Origin: Actinomycetes bacterium
Lineage (GTDB): Bacteria > Actinomycetota > Acidimicrobiia > Acidimicrobiales > JAMCPL01
DNA length: 64,000 nt
Direction: 5' to 3'
Assembly (NCBI GenBank): GCA_021816935.1
Contig: JAKAWR010000007.1
Coordinates: forward strand, 102,304 to 166,303
The position numbers and the translations under genes are program-made. The notes beneath the pieces were generated by a model, which saw only the letters and a program-made list of their open reading frames with translations, did not search any database and was not told where the DNA came from. Positions 17,017 to 25,567 of this stretch are shown one piece after another. The first letter of the stretch is position 1; each line of letters starts with the position of its first letter.

Positions 17017-18309
17017 GTGGCCTCCTTCCGACCCTTTAAGGGCTACCGCTATTCGCAGGGGATCCCGCTTGACGCGGTGATTGCGCCGCCGTACGACGTT
17101 GTGTCGAGGGCGGAGCGGGACGTGATTGCAGCACGGCATCCTGCGAACGCCATGCGGGTTGAGCTCCCACTCGGTCCCGAGGACGGGGGGGTGGAGGCAG
17201 GCGCCGAGGGTGCGGCGAACCGGTACGAAGCGGCATCCGCAGTCTGGAAGGGCTGGATCGCCGACGGCGTGGTGGCAAGGGACGGCAAGCACTCCTTCTA
17301 CGTCTACCGGATGACCCCGCCCGATGGCAATGCAACAACGGGAGTAGTTGGCGAGTTAGGGCTCGAGCGTCCGGGGGAGAGCATACTCCCTCACGAACAG
17401 ACAATACCGAAGGACAAGACGGACAGGCTCGCGCTCCTGAGGCATGCTCACGCGAACTTTTCTGCGATATGGGGACTGTCGCTTGCGAGCGGCCTCGGGT
17501 CCCTCCTGGAAATGCAGGCAGCCGGCCCGCCGGACGCCTCAGCTCGGGACGGCGAGGGTGTGGTCCACGAGCTGTGGATACTTGACGACCCAGCGGTCTC
17601 CGGCCGGGTTTCGGAGCTGGTTTCGTCGGAGCCGATCGTGATAGCGGACGGCCACCATCGTTTCGAGACCGCTCTAGCGTTCAGCGAGGAGGCCGGTGGG
17701 CTGCCCGGTGCCGGCGCAGTCATGGCAATTATCGTCGAGCTGGCCGGCGACCAGCTTTGCATCAAGCCGATACACCGGATGGCAGAGGTGGCGGCCGGGC
17801 CCGCCCAGGTACGCCGGGCCTTCGAAAGCCATTACGAGCTGTCCGTTCCCAGCGACGGCGCAGGGCAGTGGAAGCCCGGGGAGGGGATGCGCCTCGTGCT
17901 GGCAGGCGGCGAGTGGACGATGGTCAGGCGCCCGGTGGCAGGTCTTCCGGAGAGCGTAGCCGGTTCCGGGGGGTACGGTGCAGCCGGGCAGGACGGTGCC
18001 ATTCTCGACTCCGAGCTCGTGAAGCTTGCGCTGGAAGAATGCGGGCTGCATTCGATCACCTACACCGCAGACGTCAAAGAGGCAGCGGCGTCGGTTGCGG
18101 CGGCACCAGGAGCAGGCGAGAGCGCCTCAACCGGAGACATGGGCAGCGGAGATGGAGAAATCGGGCTGGCCAGGGTGGCGGTCGTCATGGAGCCGGTCAC
18201 TGCAGACCAGATTGCCGCTTATGGCCGGAGCAGGCGCAGGATGCCGCCGAAGACTACGTACTTCTGGCCCAAGCCCCGTACCGGGATGGTGTTCCGGGCG
18301 GTCGACTGA
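17017..18309 (+). CDS. DUF1015 family protein
   Basis: A 430-residue member of DUF1015 (SMc04008-like), a widespread family of unknown biochemical function. Diagnostic segments: FRPFKGYRYS, VIAPPYDVVS, LPHEQTIPKDKTDRLALLRHAHANFSAIW, VIADGHHRFETAL and the PPKTTYFWPKPRTGMVFR end. The inner GDQLCIKPIHRM is also typical. Start GTG 17017 is inferred from the domain's N-terminus; an open frame runs further back through the preceding gene's end. TATGGT and TATCTA lie 12 and 6 bases upstream and may be -10 elements for a leaderless or nearly leaderless transcript. A glycine- and alanine-rich insert lies near residues 360-385. Confidence 0.88.
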   Translation: MASFRPFKGYRYSQGIPLDAVIAPPYDVVSRAERDVIAARHPANAMRVELPLGPEDGGVEAGAEGAANRYEAASAVWKGWIADGVVARDGKHSFYVYRMTPPDGNATTGVVGELGLERPGESILPHEQTIPKDKTDRLALLRHAHANFSAIWGLSLASGLGSLLEMQAAGPPDASARDGEGVVHELWILDDPAVSGRVSELVSSEPIVIADGHHRFETALAFSEEAGGLPGAGAVMAIIVELAGDQLCIKPIHRMAEVAAGPAQVRRAFESHYELSVPSDGAGQWKPGEGMRLVLAGGEWTMVRRPVAGLPESVAGSGGYGAAGQDGAILDSELVKLALEECGLHSITYTADVKEAAASVAAAPGAGESASTGDMGSGDGEIGLARVAVVMEPVTADQIAAYGRSRRRMPPKTTYFWPKPRTGMVFRAVD

Positions 18310-18338
18310 GAGCCGCCCTGGAATCCGGAGGCCGGTCC

Positions 18339-18479
18339 ATGCCGATCGGCGACTCCGTCGCGATCAGGAGCTGGTTGCGGCATAACAGTGAAGCGTTCCG
18401 GACGCTACTCGTGATATTCACGCACATAGCGCCCGAAAGCCCTCGTGGAGGTGTCGTTGCAGACGATTTCGAGAGGTGA
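18339..18479 (+). CDS. Candidate 46-residue small protein
   Basis: ATG 18339 is preceded by GGAGG with a seven-base spacer, an almost ideal ribosome binding site. The product begins MPIGDSVAIRSWLRHNSEAF and contains a hydrophobic stretch RTLLVIFTHIAP. No family is recognised. It starts 30 bases after the DUF1015 stop and lies upstream of the double zinc-ribbon gene, so it may belong to the same transcript. Confidence 0.45.
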   Translation: MPIGDSVAIRSWLRHNSEAFRTLLVIFTHIAPESPRGGVVADDFER

Positions 18480-18565
18480 GAGAATGAAGGGATTAAGAAG
18501 ACAGCCGGTGTGCCGGAGTGGTGGTGACGGTGCCGTGGCCCGAGAGTGCCTTCGGGAGGTGCATT

Positions 18566-18823
18566 ATGGACATGTGCGTCAGGTGTGGGACGAAAGAGAG
18601 TATTACGTGGCTGGAAGCTGGCGAAGGGCTGCTTTGCCGTGGCTGTGCGGACGAGCTTTCCGCGAGGTTGACGGCTCGGGGGAGATCGAGGGGGAAGGGG
18701 TCCGGTCGTCCGCATGGTGAGGGGGCCCGGTGTGCGAAGTGCGGTACGGTCCAGGACCTCCGATGGTACCCGGGCATGGAGGCTCATTACTGCGGCACCT
18801 GCCAGCCGGCGTCGTTCAAGTAG
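18566..18823 (+). CDS. Small double zinc-ribbon protein
   Basis: 85 residues with two C-x2-C...C-x2-C clusters: CVRCGTKESITWLEAGEG with LCRGCADEL, and CAKCGTVQDLRWYPGMEA with YCGTCQPASF. A basic, glycine-rich linker (RLTARGRSRGKGSGRPHG) joins them, suggesting two zinc ribbons and possible nucleic-acid or protein binding. Start ATG 18566 is chosen because GGGAGGT stands five bases upstream; longer frames upstream lack such a site. It directly precedes the MoxR operon. No specific function is known to me. Confidence 0.72.
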   Translation: MDMCVRCGTKESITWLEAGEGLLCRGCADELSARLTARGRSRGKGSGRPHGEGARCAKCGTVQDLRWYPGMEAHYCGTCQPASFK

Positions 18824-18870
18824 GAGGCGGGACTCCGAGCAGCTACCGCAGCCTCGGCACTGATCAACGT

Positions 18871-19809
18871 ATGGATCGTGATCAACGCATGGAGGATGCT
18901 ATGCGGCTTGCCGCCGCCATGGCAGGCCAGCTCTCCTCAGTATTGCTCGGTGCCGACCACTCCGTGATGGGAGCCGTGCTGGCAGTGCTTTCGGGCACGC
19001 ATCTGCTTATCGAGGATGTTCCGGGGGTCGGCAAGACCCTGCTCGCCAAGGCGCTGGCGGCCTCGGTAGGGGGCAGCTTCGCGCGAGTGCAGGGCCACCC
19101 GGACCTGCTCCCGTCAGACATCACGGGGGTGTCGATCTACAATCCCGAAGGTCGTTCCTGGGAGCTGGTTAAAGGCCCGGTGTTTGCCAATGTCGTGCTG
19201 GTCGACGAGCTGAACCGGACTCCGCCGCGCACGCAGGCGGCGTTGCTGGAGGCCATGGCGGAGCACCAGGTGACTATCGACGGATCGGCGCACCGGCTTC
19301 CCGCTCCCAACATCGTGGTCGCAACCCAGAACCCGCTGTCCGAGCTCGGGACCTTCCCGCTGGTCGAGAGCCAGCTGGACCGATTCGGAATAAGCACCAC
19401 GATCGGATACCCGCAGATAGAGATCGAAGTGGATCTCGCTACGGACCACGGCGGCGAAAGGCAGCTGGCGACCGTCGAGGCGAAGATGGATGTGCGCGAA
19501 TGGGCGGAAGCCCAGGAGGCCGTGAAGAGCGTGAGGGTGGCCGGAGGAGTTGCCCGGTACGCGGTTACGATCTGTAGGGAGACGCGCTCGCAGGTGGGGG
19601 TGATGCTGGGGGCGAGCCCGAGGGCGGTGATCACTCTCGTCAGGGTTGCTCAGGCGAATGCGGTCATGGCGGGGCGCGACTACGTGGTTCCCGACGACGT
19701 GAAGTCGGTTGCGCAGGCTGTGCTGAAGCACCGGATCATGACCGAGGGGATAACTGGGCGCGATGTCGTACGGAACGCTCTGGTGGCGGCTTCAGCGCCG
19801 CGGCCCTGA
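18871..19809 (+). CDS. MoxR family AAA+ ATPase
   Basis: AAA+ ATPase thought to act as a chaperone with DUF58/VWA partners. Walker A is GVGKT in IEDVPGVGKTLLAKALAA, followed by RVQGHPDLLPSDITGVSIYN, Walker B VVLVDELNRTPPRTQAALLEAM, sensor 1 VVATQNPL and the SQLDRFGISTTIGYP arginine-finger region, all MoxR-typical. 312 residues from ATG 18871; ATG 18901, with GGAGG five bases before it, is a credible later start. A short direct repeat (TGATCAACG-ATGGA at 18861 and 18880) covers the start region. It is followed by DUF58 after 14 bases. Confidence 0.92.
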   Translation: MDRDQRMEDAMRLAAAMAGQLSSVLLGADHSVMGAVLAVLSGTHLLIEDVPGVGKTLLAKALAASVGGSFARVQGHPDLLPSDITGVSIYNPEGRSWELVKGPVFANVVLVDELNRTPPRTQAALLEAMAEHQVTIDGSAHRLPAPNIVVATQNPLSELGTFPLVESQLDRFGISTTIGYPQIEIEVDLATDHGGERQLATVEAKMDVREWAEAQEAVKSVRVAGGVARYAVTICRETRSQVGVMLGASPRAVITLVRVAQANAVMAGRDYVVPDDVKSVAQAVLKHRIMTEGITGRDVVRNALVAASAPRP

Positions 19810-19823
19810 CGGGGGTTACTGCG

Positions 19824-20816
19824 TTGTCGTCCAGTGAACGCGGCGAGCCGTCGAGCCGATCGGCCCTACCTCGCCCGGCCGCCTGGAAAATACCCCTGCT
19901 GGCCTCGACCCTGGTGGCCGTCGCATGGGAAGGCATCGCACACCAGAGCGGCTCTGGGTGGGTTCAGGTGCTGGGGCTGGTCATGGCCGGCTTTGCCGCC
20001 GTGGGAATGATCGGTCCAGCGCTTGCCTGCCGGATTGTGAGTGTGGAGTTGCAGGTGGCGCCCTACGACGCGGTCGCTGGCCGGCCATGGAGCATACTGC
20101 TGGTATCGACGCGGCCGGCGAGGCTGACGCCGGTGCATCCGGCGGGCCCGGCGTGCTTCGCGGTTCACACGAGGCAGTCCGACCGGTACGGGAGGGCCGG
20201 ATACGCGTCGGCAGCAGCGCAGCGACCCCGGTTGTACGTGGCGGAGTTGCAGTGCGGCAGCGCCCGCCGGGGTCTCATCGAAGCCTTCGAGGTTGACGTG
20301 GCCACAGCGTCTCCGCTCGGCATCCTCTGGTGGCACAAGCGGGTCCGCCTTGCCCCGGCAAGTCCGGTGCATGTGGCTCCAGAGCCCGCAGGGGCTGGCC
20401 GGGTCCCGGTGGGAGGCGGGGACCAGCTCCGTGACGTTAGTCCCCGGCCAGCCCGGGTGGCGATGCGGTCCGCGGCTGGCGAGACAAGGGGGGTGCTGCC
20501 TTTCGGCGCGGGGTCAGCGCCAAAGGACGTGCACTGGCCAGCGACGGCGCATACCGGTTCGTTGATGGTGAGGGAGAGGGAGGTGGGTCACGCCGGGGAG
20601 CTGGTCCTCGATGTCCGCCTGGCGGACGACCCTGACGAGGCGGACGAGGCGGCTGCCGCGGCGGCCGGAGCGATAAGGGAGGCTTTGCGGAGCGGCCGGA
20701 CGGTGACGCTCGTAACGCTCGAGAAAGCGGGCAGGGTCAGAGCCGCGACGCCGAGCATGGCGGTTGCCGGGCGCAGGCTCGCGCGCGCCGTGCCGGAGAT
20801 CGGCGGGATCCGTTGA
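19824..20816 (+). CDS. DUF58 domain protein, MoxR partner
   Basis: A 330-residue protein with two N-terminal hydrophobic segments (about 20-65) and the DUF58 core GETRGVLPFGAGSAPKDVHWPATAHTGSLMVRE near 221-252, corresponding to the family's GxxRxYxPGDxxRxIxW motif. DUF58 proteins are encoded with MoxR ATPases and transglutaminases in actinobacterial operons of poorly known function. The start codon is TTG and the stop overlaps the TTG start of the next gene (TTGA), so it is translationally coupled. Confidence 0.85.
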   Translation: MSSSERGEPSSRSALPRPAAWKIPLLASTLVAVAWEGIAHQSGSGWVQVLGLVMAGFAAVGMIGPALACRIVSVELQVAPYDAVAGRPWSILLVSTRPARLTPVHPAGPACFAVHTRQSDRYGRAGYASAAAQRPRLYVAELQCGSARRGLIEAFEVDVATASPLGILWWHKRVRLAPASPVHVAPEPAGAGRVPVGGGDQLRDVSPRPARVAMRSAAGETRGVLPFGAGSAPKDVHWPATAHTGSLMVREREVGHAGELVLDVRLADDPDEADEAAAAAAGAIREALRSGRTVTLVTLEKAGRVRAATPSMAVAGRRLARAVPEIGGIR

Positions 20817-23056
20817 GTTCCAGGTTTATCTCCCAGGCGGTGGCGGTAGTCAGGCGTGCCAACCTGCCGGGACCGCCGGAGAAGTCCCTGCCTGTCAGGG
20901 TAGCGGTATGGGGAGCGCTGGCGGTGTCGATCGGCGCGGCCTACGAGATGCGGGAGCTGTCCGGGTCGCTGGCAGCGCTCTTTGCCTGCGGCGTGACCAC
21001 TGGCATGACCTTTTCGTACTGGCGGATCCGCCCGCCCGCGGAGCGCCGTGGCCCTGAATGGCAATACCCCGGCTGCGGAAGCGGGGCTCGTTCGTCGGGG
21101 CCGCTCAAGGTAGTGCTCGCGGCCGGGTCCGGCGGTGCTTTCATCTGGTTCTTCCACCTGCTCAACGCTCAGTCCGCGGCCCCGACGGCGGCGGGAATCG
21201 AGTCCTCACTTGCAGAGCTTTTTGCGTTGATGCAGCTCCTTCACTCCTTTGATGTGCCCGCGAGGAGGGACCTCATGTTCTCCCTCGCCGGATCGGCGAC
21301 CTTGATGGCGGTTGCGGGTACGCAGGCCACGAGCAGTGATTTCGGCGTGTTCGTGTTTGCGTGGGTGCTTCTGAGTTCGTACTCGCTGGTGAGTGGCTGG
21401 CACTCGGCGGCGGGAGTGAGGCCGCGGGTTCTGGGGATTCCTCAGGCCCTGTTGGCGATGGCGATGGCGTCGGTGATCGCGGTTACAGGCGTTGCGGTCC
21501 TTCCCGCTGCAGAGGCGAGCCGGGTCCTCGGGTTGCCCAGCTCGCTTGCCGCCGATCTGAAGGTCGCCATTCCGGGTTCGATTGCCGGGGCAGGTGCCCA
21601 CGGAACCCTACCGGTCTCGGCCGGGCGGCCGGGCAGCCCGGTAGGGGTGGGAGGGTATCTCGGCTTCGCCGGCCAGCTCGATCTGGCCGTGCGTGGCCGG
21701 CTTTCGAGTGAGACGGTCATGCGCGTCCGGGCACAGGAGCCCGGCTTCTTCCTGGGGGAGACCTTCGACCAATGGAACGGGACAACGTGGTCGAACTCCG
21801 CAAGATCTACCCGGCAGATCAACGGGGGCCCCGAGTTCACGGTTCCCCAGGCTACTGTTCCCGGTTTGAAGGTCGCCGTCGGGAGCGTCGCTCCCGCAGA
21901 CGTGCAGACCTTCTACGTGGTACGTACCCTGCCGAGCCTCGTATTCGGCGAGGAAAACCGCGTTCAGGTGTGGCTGTCCGGTACGAGCCTGTATCTGGGA
22001 CCAGGCAGGTCCATCCGTAGCGGCTGGACTATGGGTCCTGGAACGATATACACCGTGGTGTCGAGGCTGGATCGTGCTACGGGATCGCAGCTCGCGTCGG
22101 CGGGCAGGTTGGCGGCAGGCAGCACGACCTATCCGGCTGCCGTCATGGGAGCTCTGGATGCATCCTCCGGGTCGCGCTACACGGGGCTGCCCGGTCCCGG
22201 TGGAAGGTACGCCCGCGTTGCCCATCTTGCGCGGTTGATCGTCAAAGGCCAGTCGTCGGTGTACGGCGAGGCGAGGGCACTCGAGGGATGGATGGGCAGC
22301 CATCTCCGGTACTCCACTGCCATCCCGCCACTGCCAGCCGGCGCCGACGCGGTCAACAACTTCCTGTTCTCCTCGCGGGTCGGGTACTGCGAGCAGATTT
22401 CGACATCGTTGGCCGTCATGCTGAGAACGCTCGGCGTACCCGCACGGGAGGCGGTCGGCTACGTTCCCGGTCCGTACAACCCTATAACCGACCTATACGA
22501 CATCCAGGCCCGTGACGCGCATGCGTGGGTTCAGGTCTGGTTCCCGGGAGTCGGCTGGCAGAGTTTCGATCCGACAGCGCACGTGCCTCTTGCGAACCCG
22601 TCTCCCGGATCGGTGATGATCTCCGCAGTAGGACACTGGGTAAGCCTTGGCGCGATGCGGGTGTGGGGGACCGTCCGGTCCCCCTACGGATGGCCTCCGC
22701 TGCTCGCCGTTCTGGCCGGGGCGGCTGTCGTCATCGAGGGCAGGCGTAAGAGAGCCGTGCTGAGCAGGCTGCTGTCCGCGTTCGAGAAGAGGGGAGCGCG
22801 GACCGGGATACGGCGGCGAAGGGACGAGACGTTGCGGGAGTATTCGAATAGGCTGGCACCCTATATGTCCTCCGACGATCTCCGGCGAATCTGCGACCTC
22901 ATGGAGCTGGCTGCGTACGGTGGGAGGCCTCTCACCGGGGCGGAGGTGGCAGAGCTAAGGAGGCTTTCGAGGACGCCTTCATCCGTCTGCCCGGAAGATG
23001 GGGCGGGACGCGATCGAGAGCGCTCCGAGGCAAGAAGGATGGCGGTCAGGCGGTGA
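20813..23056 (+). CDS. Transglutaminase-like membrane protein (TgpA-like)
   Basis: 747 residues: N-terminal block of about six transmembrane helices (DUF3488-type), a large extracytoplasmic region, a transglutaminase core and a C-terminal helix. The Cys-His-Asp triad is visible as Cys526 (VGYCEQISTSLAVMLRTLGV), His570 (ARDAHAWVQVWFPGVGWQ) and Asp586 (SFDPTAHV). DUF4129-type sequence follows the last membrane helix. Family members are suspected cysteine proteases or cross-linkers acting on the cell surface. TTG start overlaps the DUF58 stop and its own end overlaps yqgE (GTGA), so MoxR, DUF58, transglutaminase and YqgE form one operon. Confidence 0.9.
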   Translation: MSSRFISQAVAVVRRANLPGPPEKSLPVRVAVWGALAVSIGAAYEMRELSGSLAALFACGVTTGMTFSYWRIRPPAERRGPEWQYPGCGSGARSSGPLKVVLAAGSGGAFIWFFHLLNAQSAAPTAAGIESSLAELFALMQLLHSFDVPARRDLMFSLAGSATLMAVAGTQATSSDFGVFVFAWVLLSSYSLVSGWHSAAGVRPRVLGIPQALLAMAMASVIAVTGVAVLPAAEASRVLGLPSSLAADLKVAIPGSIAGAGAHGTLPVSAGRPGSPVGVGGYLGFAGQLDLAVRGRLSSETVMRVRAQEPGFFLGETFDQWNGTTWSNSARSTRQINGGPEFTVPQATVPGLKVAVGSVAPADVQTFYVVRTLPSLVFGEENRVQVWLSGTSLYLGPGRSIRSGWTMGPGTIYTVVSRLDRATGSQLASAGRLAAGSTTYPAAVMGALDASSGSRYTGLPGPGGRYARVAHLARLIVKGQSSVYGEARALEGWMGSHLRYSTAIPPLPAGADAVNNFLFSSRVGYCEQISTSLAVMLRTLGVPAREAVGYVPGPYNPITDLYDIQARDAHAWVQVWFPGVGWQSFDPTAHVPLANPSPGSVMISAVGHWVSLGAMRVWGTVRSPYGWPPLLAVLAGAAVVIEGRRKRAVLSRLLSAFEKRGARTGIRRRRDETLREYSNRLAPYMSSDDLRRICDLMELAAYGGRPLTGAEVAELRRLSRTPSSVCPEDGAGRDRERSEARRMAVRR

Positions 23057-23745
23057 GTTCGGTCTACAGATCGCGGCTCCTGGTGGCAGCGCCGCGGATG
23101 GTCGATCCCAACTTCGATCGCACGGTTGTCCTGGTTATCGAACACAAGGCAGACGAGGGCGCTCTCGGCGTCGTCATCAACCGGCCGACGGAGATCGAAG
23201 TCAGGGACGTTCTCGAGCGGTGGGCCGATTATGCCGCGCTGTCGTCGCCGGGTGTGGTCTTCTCCGGAGGCCCGGTATCGCCGGGTTCCGCGATTGGGTT
23301 GTCGCGCCTGATTCCGGCTCCGGGTCGGCCCGGCAGGGGCACCGTGGGCGAGGCGGGCAACCCGGGTGGTCAGGCTGGCGTGGGCGGAGTTGGCAGTGCG
23401 GGCAGTGCGGGCTTGCCGTGGAGCCACCCAGCTGCCGGTTCGGACACCGGCGAATCCGGGACCGGCCGGCCGATCTTCGACGGCGTTCACGTCGTCGACC
23501 TCGGCGGTGACCCCGATTCATCTCCAGGTGGGATACGGCCGGTGCGGATATTTTTCGGGTACGCGGGATGGGCTCCGGGACAGCTGGAGGAGGAGGAGGG
23601 TGCCGGCGCATGGTTCGTACTCGACGCGCTGCCAGGCGATGCCTTCTCGTCGGATCCGCTGCGCCTCTGGCACGACGTGCTTTTCCGGCAGGGAGGGGAG
23701 CTCGCGATGATGGCGAATTACCCTCCACATCCGAGGCTCAACTAA
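23053..23745 (+). CDS. YqgE/AlgH family protein (DUF179)
   Basis: Conserved cytoplasmic protein of unknown biochemical role. Diagnostic parts are SRLLVAAPRMVDPNFDRTVVLVIEH, GALGVVINRPTEIEVRDVL, VFSGGPVSPGSAIGL, RIFFGYAGWAPGQLEEE and WFVLDALPGDAF. The 230-residue length exceeds the usual 185-190 because of a glycine- and alanine-rich insertion of about 45 residues after PVSPGSAIGLSRL. GTG start overlaps the transglutaminase stop. Confidence 0.9.
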   Translation: MSSVYRSRLLVAAPRMVDPNFDRTVVLVIEHKADEGALGVVINRPTEIEVRDVLERWADYAALSSPGVVFSGGPVSPGSAIGLSRLIPAPGRPGRGTVGEAGNPGGQAGVGGVGSAGSAGLPWSHPAAGSDTGESGTGRPIFDGVHVVDLGGDPDSSPGGIRPVRIFFGYAGWAPGQLEEEEGAGAWFVLDALPGDAFSSDPLRLWHDVLFRQGGELAMMANYPPHPRLN

Positions 23746-23747
23746 CA

Positions 23748-24377
23748 GTGGCGAAGGAGATGGAAGGCGACTCGGCCCGCGAGGAAACCGCGGTGCGGCG
23801 GGCCTCCCGTGTGGACGTGAGCGGGATCGTAAGTTCGCTGTGTGCGGCGTTCGACGACGATCCCGTGGCCATGTTCGTGTTCCACGGCCAGCGAAGGCGC
23901 CGGCGGGGGCTGGCCGCTTTCTTCCGCGCCCTTCTGCTTGGCTTCGGGTACCTGAACGCCGGGGAGGTATGGACGCTCGAAGGCTTGCCGGGAGCAGCGC
24001 TGTGGGCACCGCCCGGGAAAGGCCGGCCGCGCCCGACCGATTTTCTGAAGCTCGCACCTGCAATACCGTTCAGCCTTGGCGTGAGCTCGTGGAGCGTCCT
24101 CGAGTTCCTCGTGCGCATGGATGCAAGGCGCCCGCCGGAGGATCACTGGTACCTGTCGACCCTCGGGGTGACTCCGCAGCGGCAGCATCAGGGGATCGGG
24201 TCCCGTCTGATGCAGCCGGTGCTCGATAAGTGCGACGGCGAAAACCTTCCCGCTTACCTGGAGTCATCCAAGGAGCGGAACGTCTCGTTCTACCGTTCTC
24301 ACGGGTTCGAGGTCGTGGACGAGTTGACCGCCCGGAAGGGACCCACGGTCTGGCTCATGTACCGCGAACCGCGCTGA
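23748..24377 (+). CDS. GNAT family N-acetyltransferase
   Basis: 209 residues with a GNAT fold: VRRASRVDVSGIVSSLCAAF at the N-terminus, the acetyl-CoA loop LSTLGVTPQRQHQGIGSRLM (Q/R-x2-G-x-G type) near 133-152, and the C-terminal ESSKERNVSFYRSHGFEVVDE. The acceptor is unknown. GTG 23748 is two bases after the yqgE stop, implying the same transcript. An open frame reaching to 23568 overlaps yqgE and is not used. Confidence 0.85.
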   Translation: MAKEMEGDSAREETAVRRASRVDVSGIVSSLCAAFDDDPVAMFVFHGQRRRRRGLAAFFRALLLGFGYLNAGEVWTLEGLPGAALWAPPGKGRPRPTDFLKLAPAIPFSLGVSSWSVLEFLVRMDARRPPEDHWYLSTLGVTPQRQHQGIGSRLMQPVLDKCDGENLPAYLESSKERNVSFYRSHGFEVVDELTARKGPTVWLMYREPR

Positions 24378-24420
24378 AGTTGACCGCTATCCGCCCGCGC
24401 CGGGGAGACCGTCGAGACTC

Positions 24421-25407
24421 TCAGCCAAAGGCTTGCGTGAGAGTGTCGCCAGCAAGACGGACAGAGTCGAGGTCGTAGGCGTCGTGCATGTTGAAGATCA
24501 TCCCGTCGAGGCCTGCATTCAGGAACGACTGGACCTGCTCGCAGACGCCGTCCGGATCGCCCGCTATGATATAGTCCCGGTAACGATCCTCGTCCATTCC
24601 CCGTGCCCGTGCCAGCTCACGGGCCTTCGTCTCGGCTGCCGCGGTAGCCGGGGCCACCACCAGGGTGCCCAGCCTCGTTTTCGTGATCTGAGCCGGATCG
24701 CGGCCTGCCGTTTCGCAGTGCCTGTCCAGGACGTCGAGCTTGCGCCTGATGGTAGTTACGTCGCCGAACAGGTTGCACGCGTCGCCGTAGCGGGCGACTA
24801 TTGCAAGGGTACGGCGCTCTCCGCCGCCCCCCACGAGGATGGGTATGGCGCCCGGCCGCACTGGTCGCGGGTTGTTCAGGGCCTCGTGAATTGAGTAGTA
24901 GCGCCCCTCGAAGCTCGGAGCGGGCTCGGTGAACATGGCCCTGCATATCCGGATCGCCTCCTCCAGCCTGTCCATCCGCTCGGCAATGGGGGGAAAGCGC
25001 ACCCCGTATCCCTCGTGCTCGTCTTCGTTCCAGGCTGCACCGATCCCGAGGATGGCGCGGCCCTCCGATACGACGTCGAGGGTGGTGACCTGCTTTGCAA
25101 GGATGGCCGGATTGCGGTAGGTGACGCCAGCGACAAGGGTCCCGAGTGATATACGGGACGTTCGTGCGGCGAGCCCACCGAGAAGCGTGTAGCCCTCCAG
25201 CATCTCGTGGGACCGGTCTCCGACGTTCGCTATCTGGTAGAAGTGGTCCATGACCCATACCGAGTCAAAGCCGGAGCTCTCCGCGCAGCCGGCAATACCG
25301 GCGATGGTCTCGAAAAGCCGGTCCCGGCCGACACCGGGAAAGGTGAAGTCGGGTATCTGGAGGCCGAACCTGGTTACATGACGGAGCTGATCGTTGCTCA
25401 TTTCCAT
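24421..25407 (-). CDS. LLM class flavin/F420-dependent oxidoreductase
   Basis: 328-residue luciferase-like (TIM barrel) oxidoreductase. Segments: RFGLQIPDFTFPGVGRDRLF, GFDSVWVMDHFYQ, TLLGGLAARTSRISLGTLV, RNPAILAKQVTTLDVVSEGRAILGIGAAWNEDEHEGYGVRFP, PILVGGGGERRTLAIVARYGDACN. These match F420-dependent LLM enzymes of actinobacteria; cofactor and substrate are inferred. Start ATG 25407 (or ATG 25401) is chosen from the domain boundary with GAGAAAAGAG upstream; an open frame extends to 25527 without support. Converges with the GNAT gene. Confidence 0.88.
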   Translation of the reverse strand: MEMSNDQLRHVTRFGLQIPDFTFPGVGRDRLFETIAGIAGCAESSGFDSVWVMDHFYQIANVGDRSHEMLEGYTLLGGLAARTSRISLGTLVAGVTYRNPAILAKQVTTLDVVSEGRAILGIGAAWNEDEHEGYGVRFPPIAERMDRLEEAIRICRAMFTEPAPSFEGRYYSIHEALNNPRPVRPGAIPILVGGGGERRTLAIVARYGDACNLFGDVTTIRRKLDVLDRHCETAGRDPAQITKTRLGTLVVAPATAAAETKARELARARGMDEDRYRDYIIAGDPDGVCEQVQSFLNAGLDGMIFNMHDAYDLDSVRLAGDTLTQAFG

Positions 25408-25529
25408 ACTCTTTTCTCGTTCCCGTTGGAGCGCCCCCTCCGCCCGGGGTTTCCGCGGCAATCTCCGGACTTCTCGGGTGTCGTTGTAGCATGCCTTCAG
25501 TGCTGCAACCAGCCTTCCCCGGGCCACCC

Positions 25530-25567
25530 TTGCCTGCGGGTCCTGTCCCGACTATCATAGGCCGGTG
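25530..25567 (+). promoter_or_regulatory. Leaderless promoter of the parvulin-like lipoprotein gene
   Basis: TTGCCT (25530-25535), 17-base spacer, TATCAT (25553-25558), six bases, GTG (25565). The best complete -35/-10 pair among the leaderless-type starts in the window. Confidence 0.65.
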
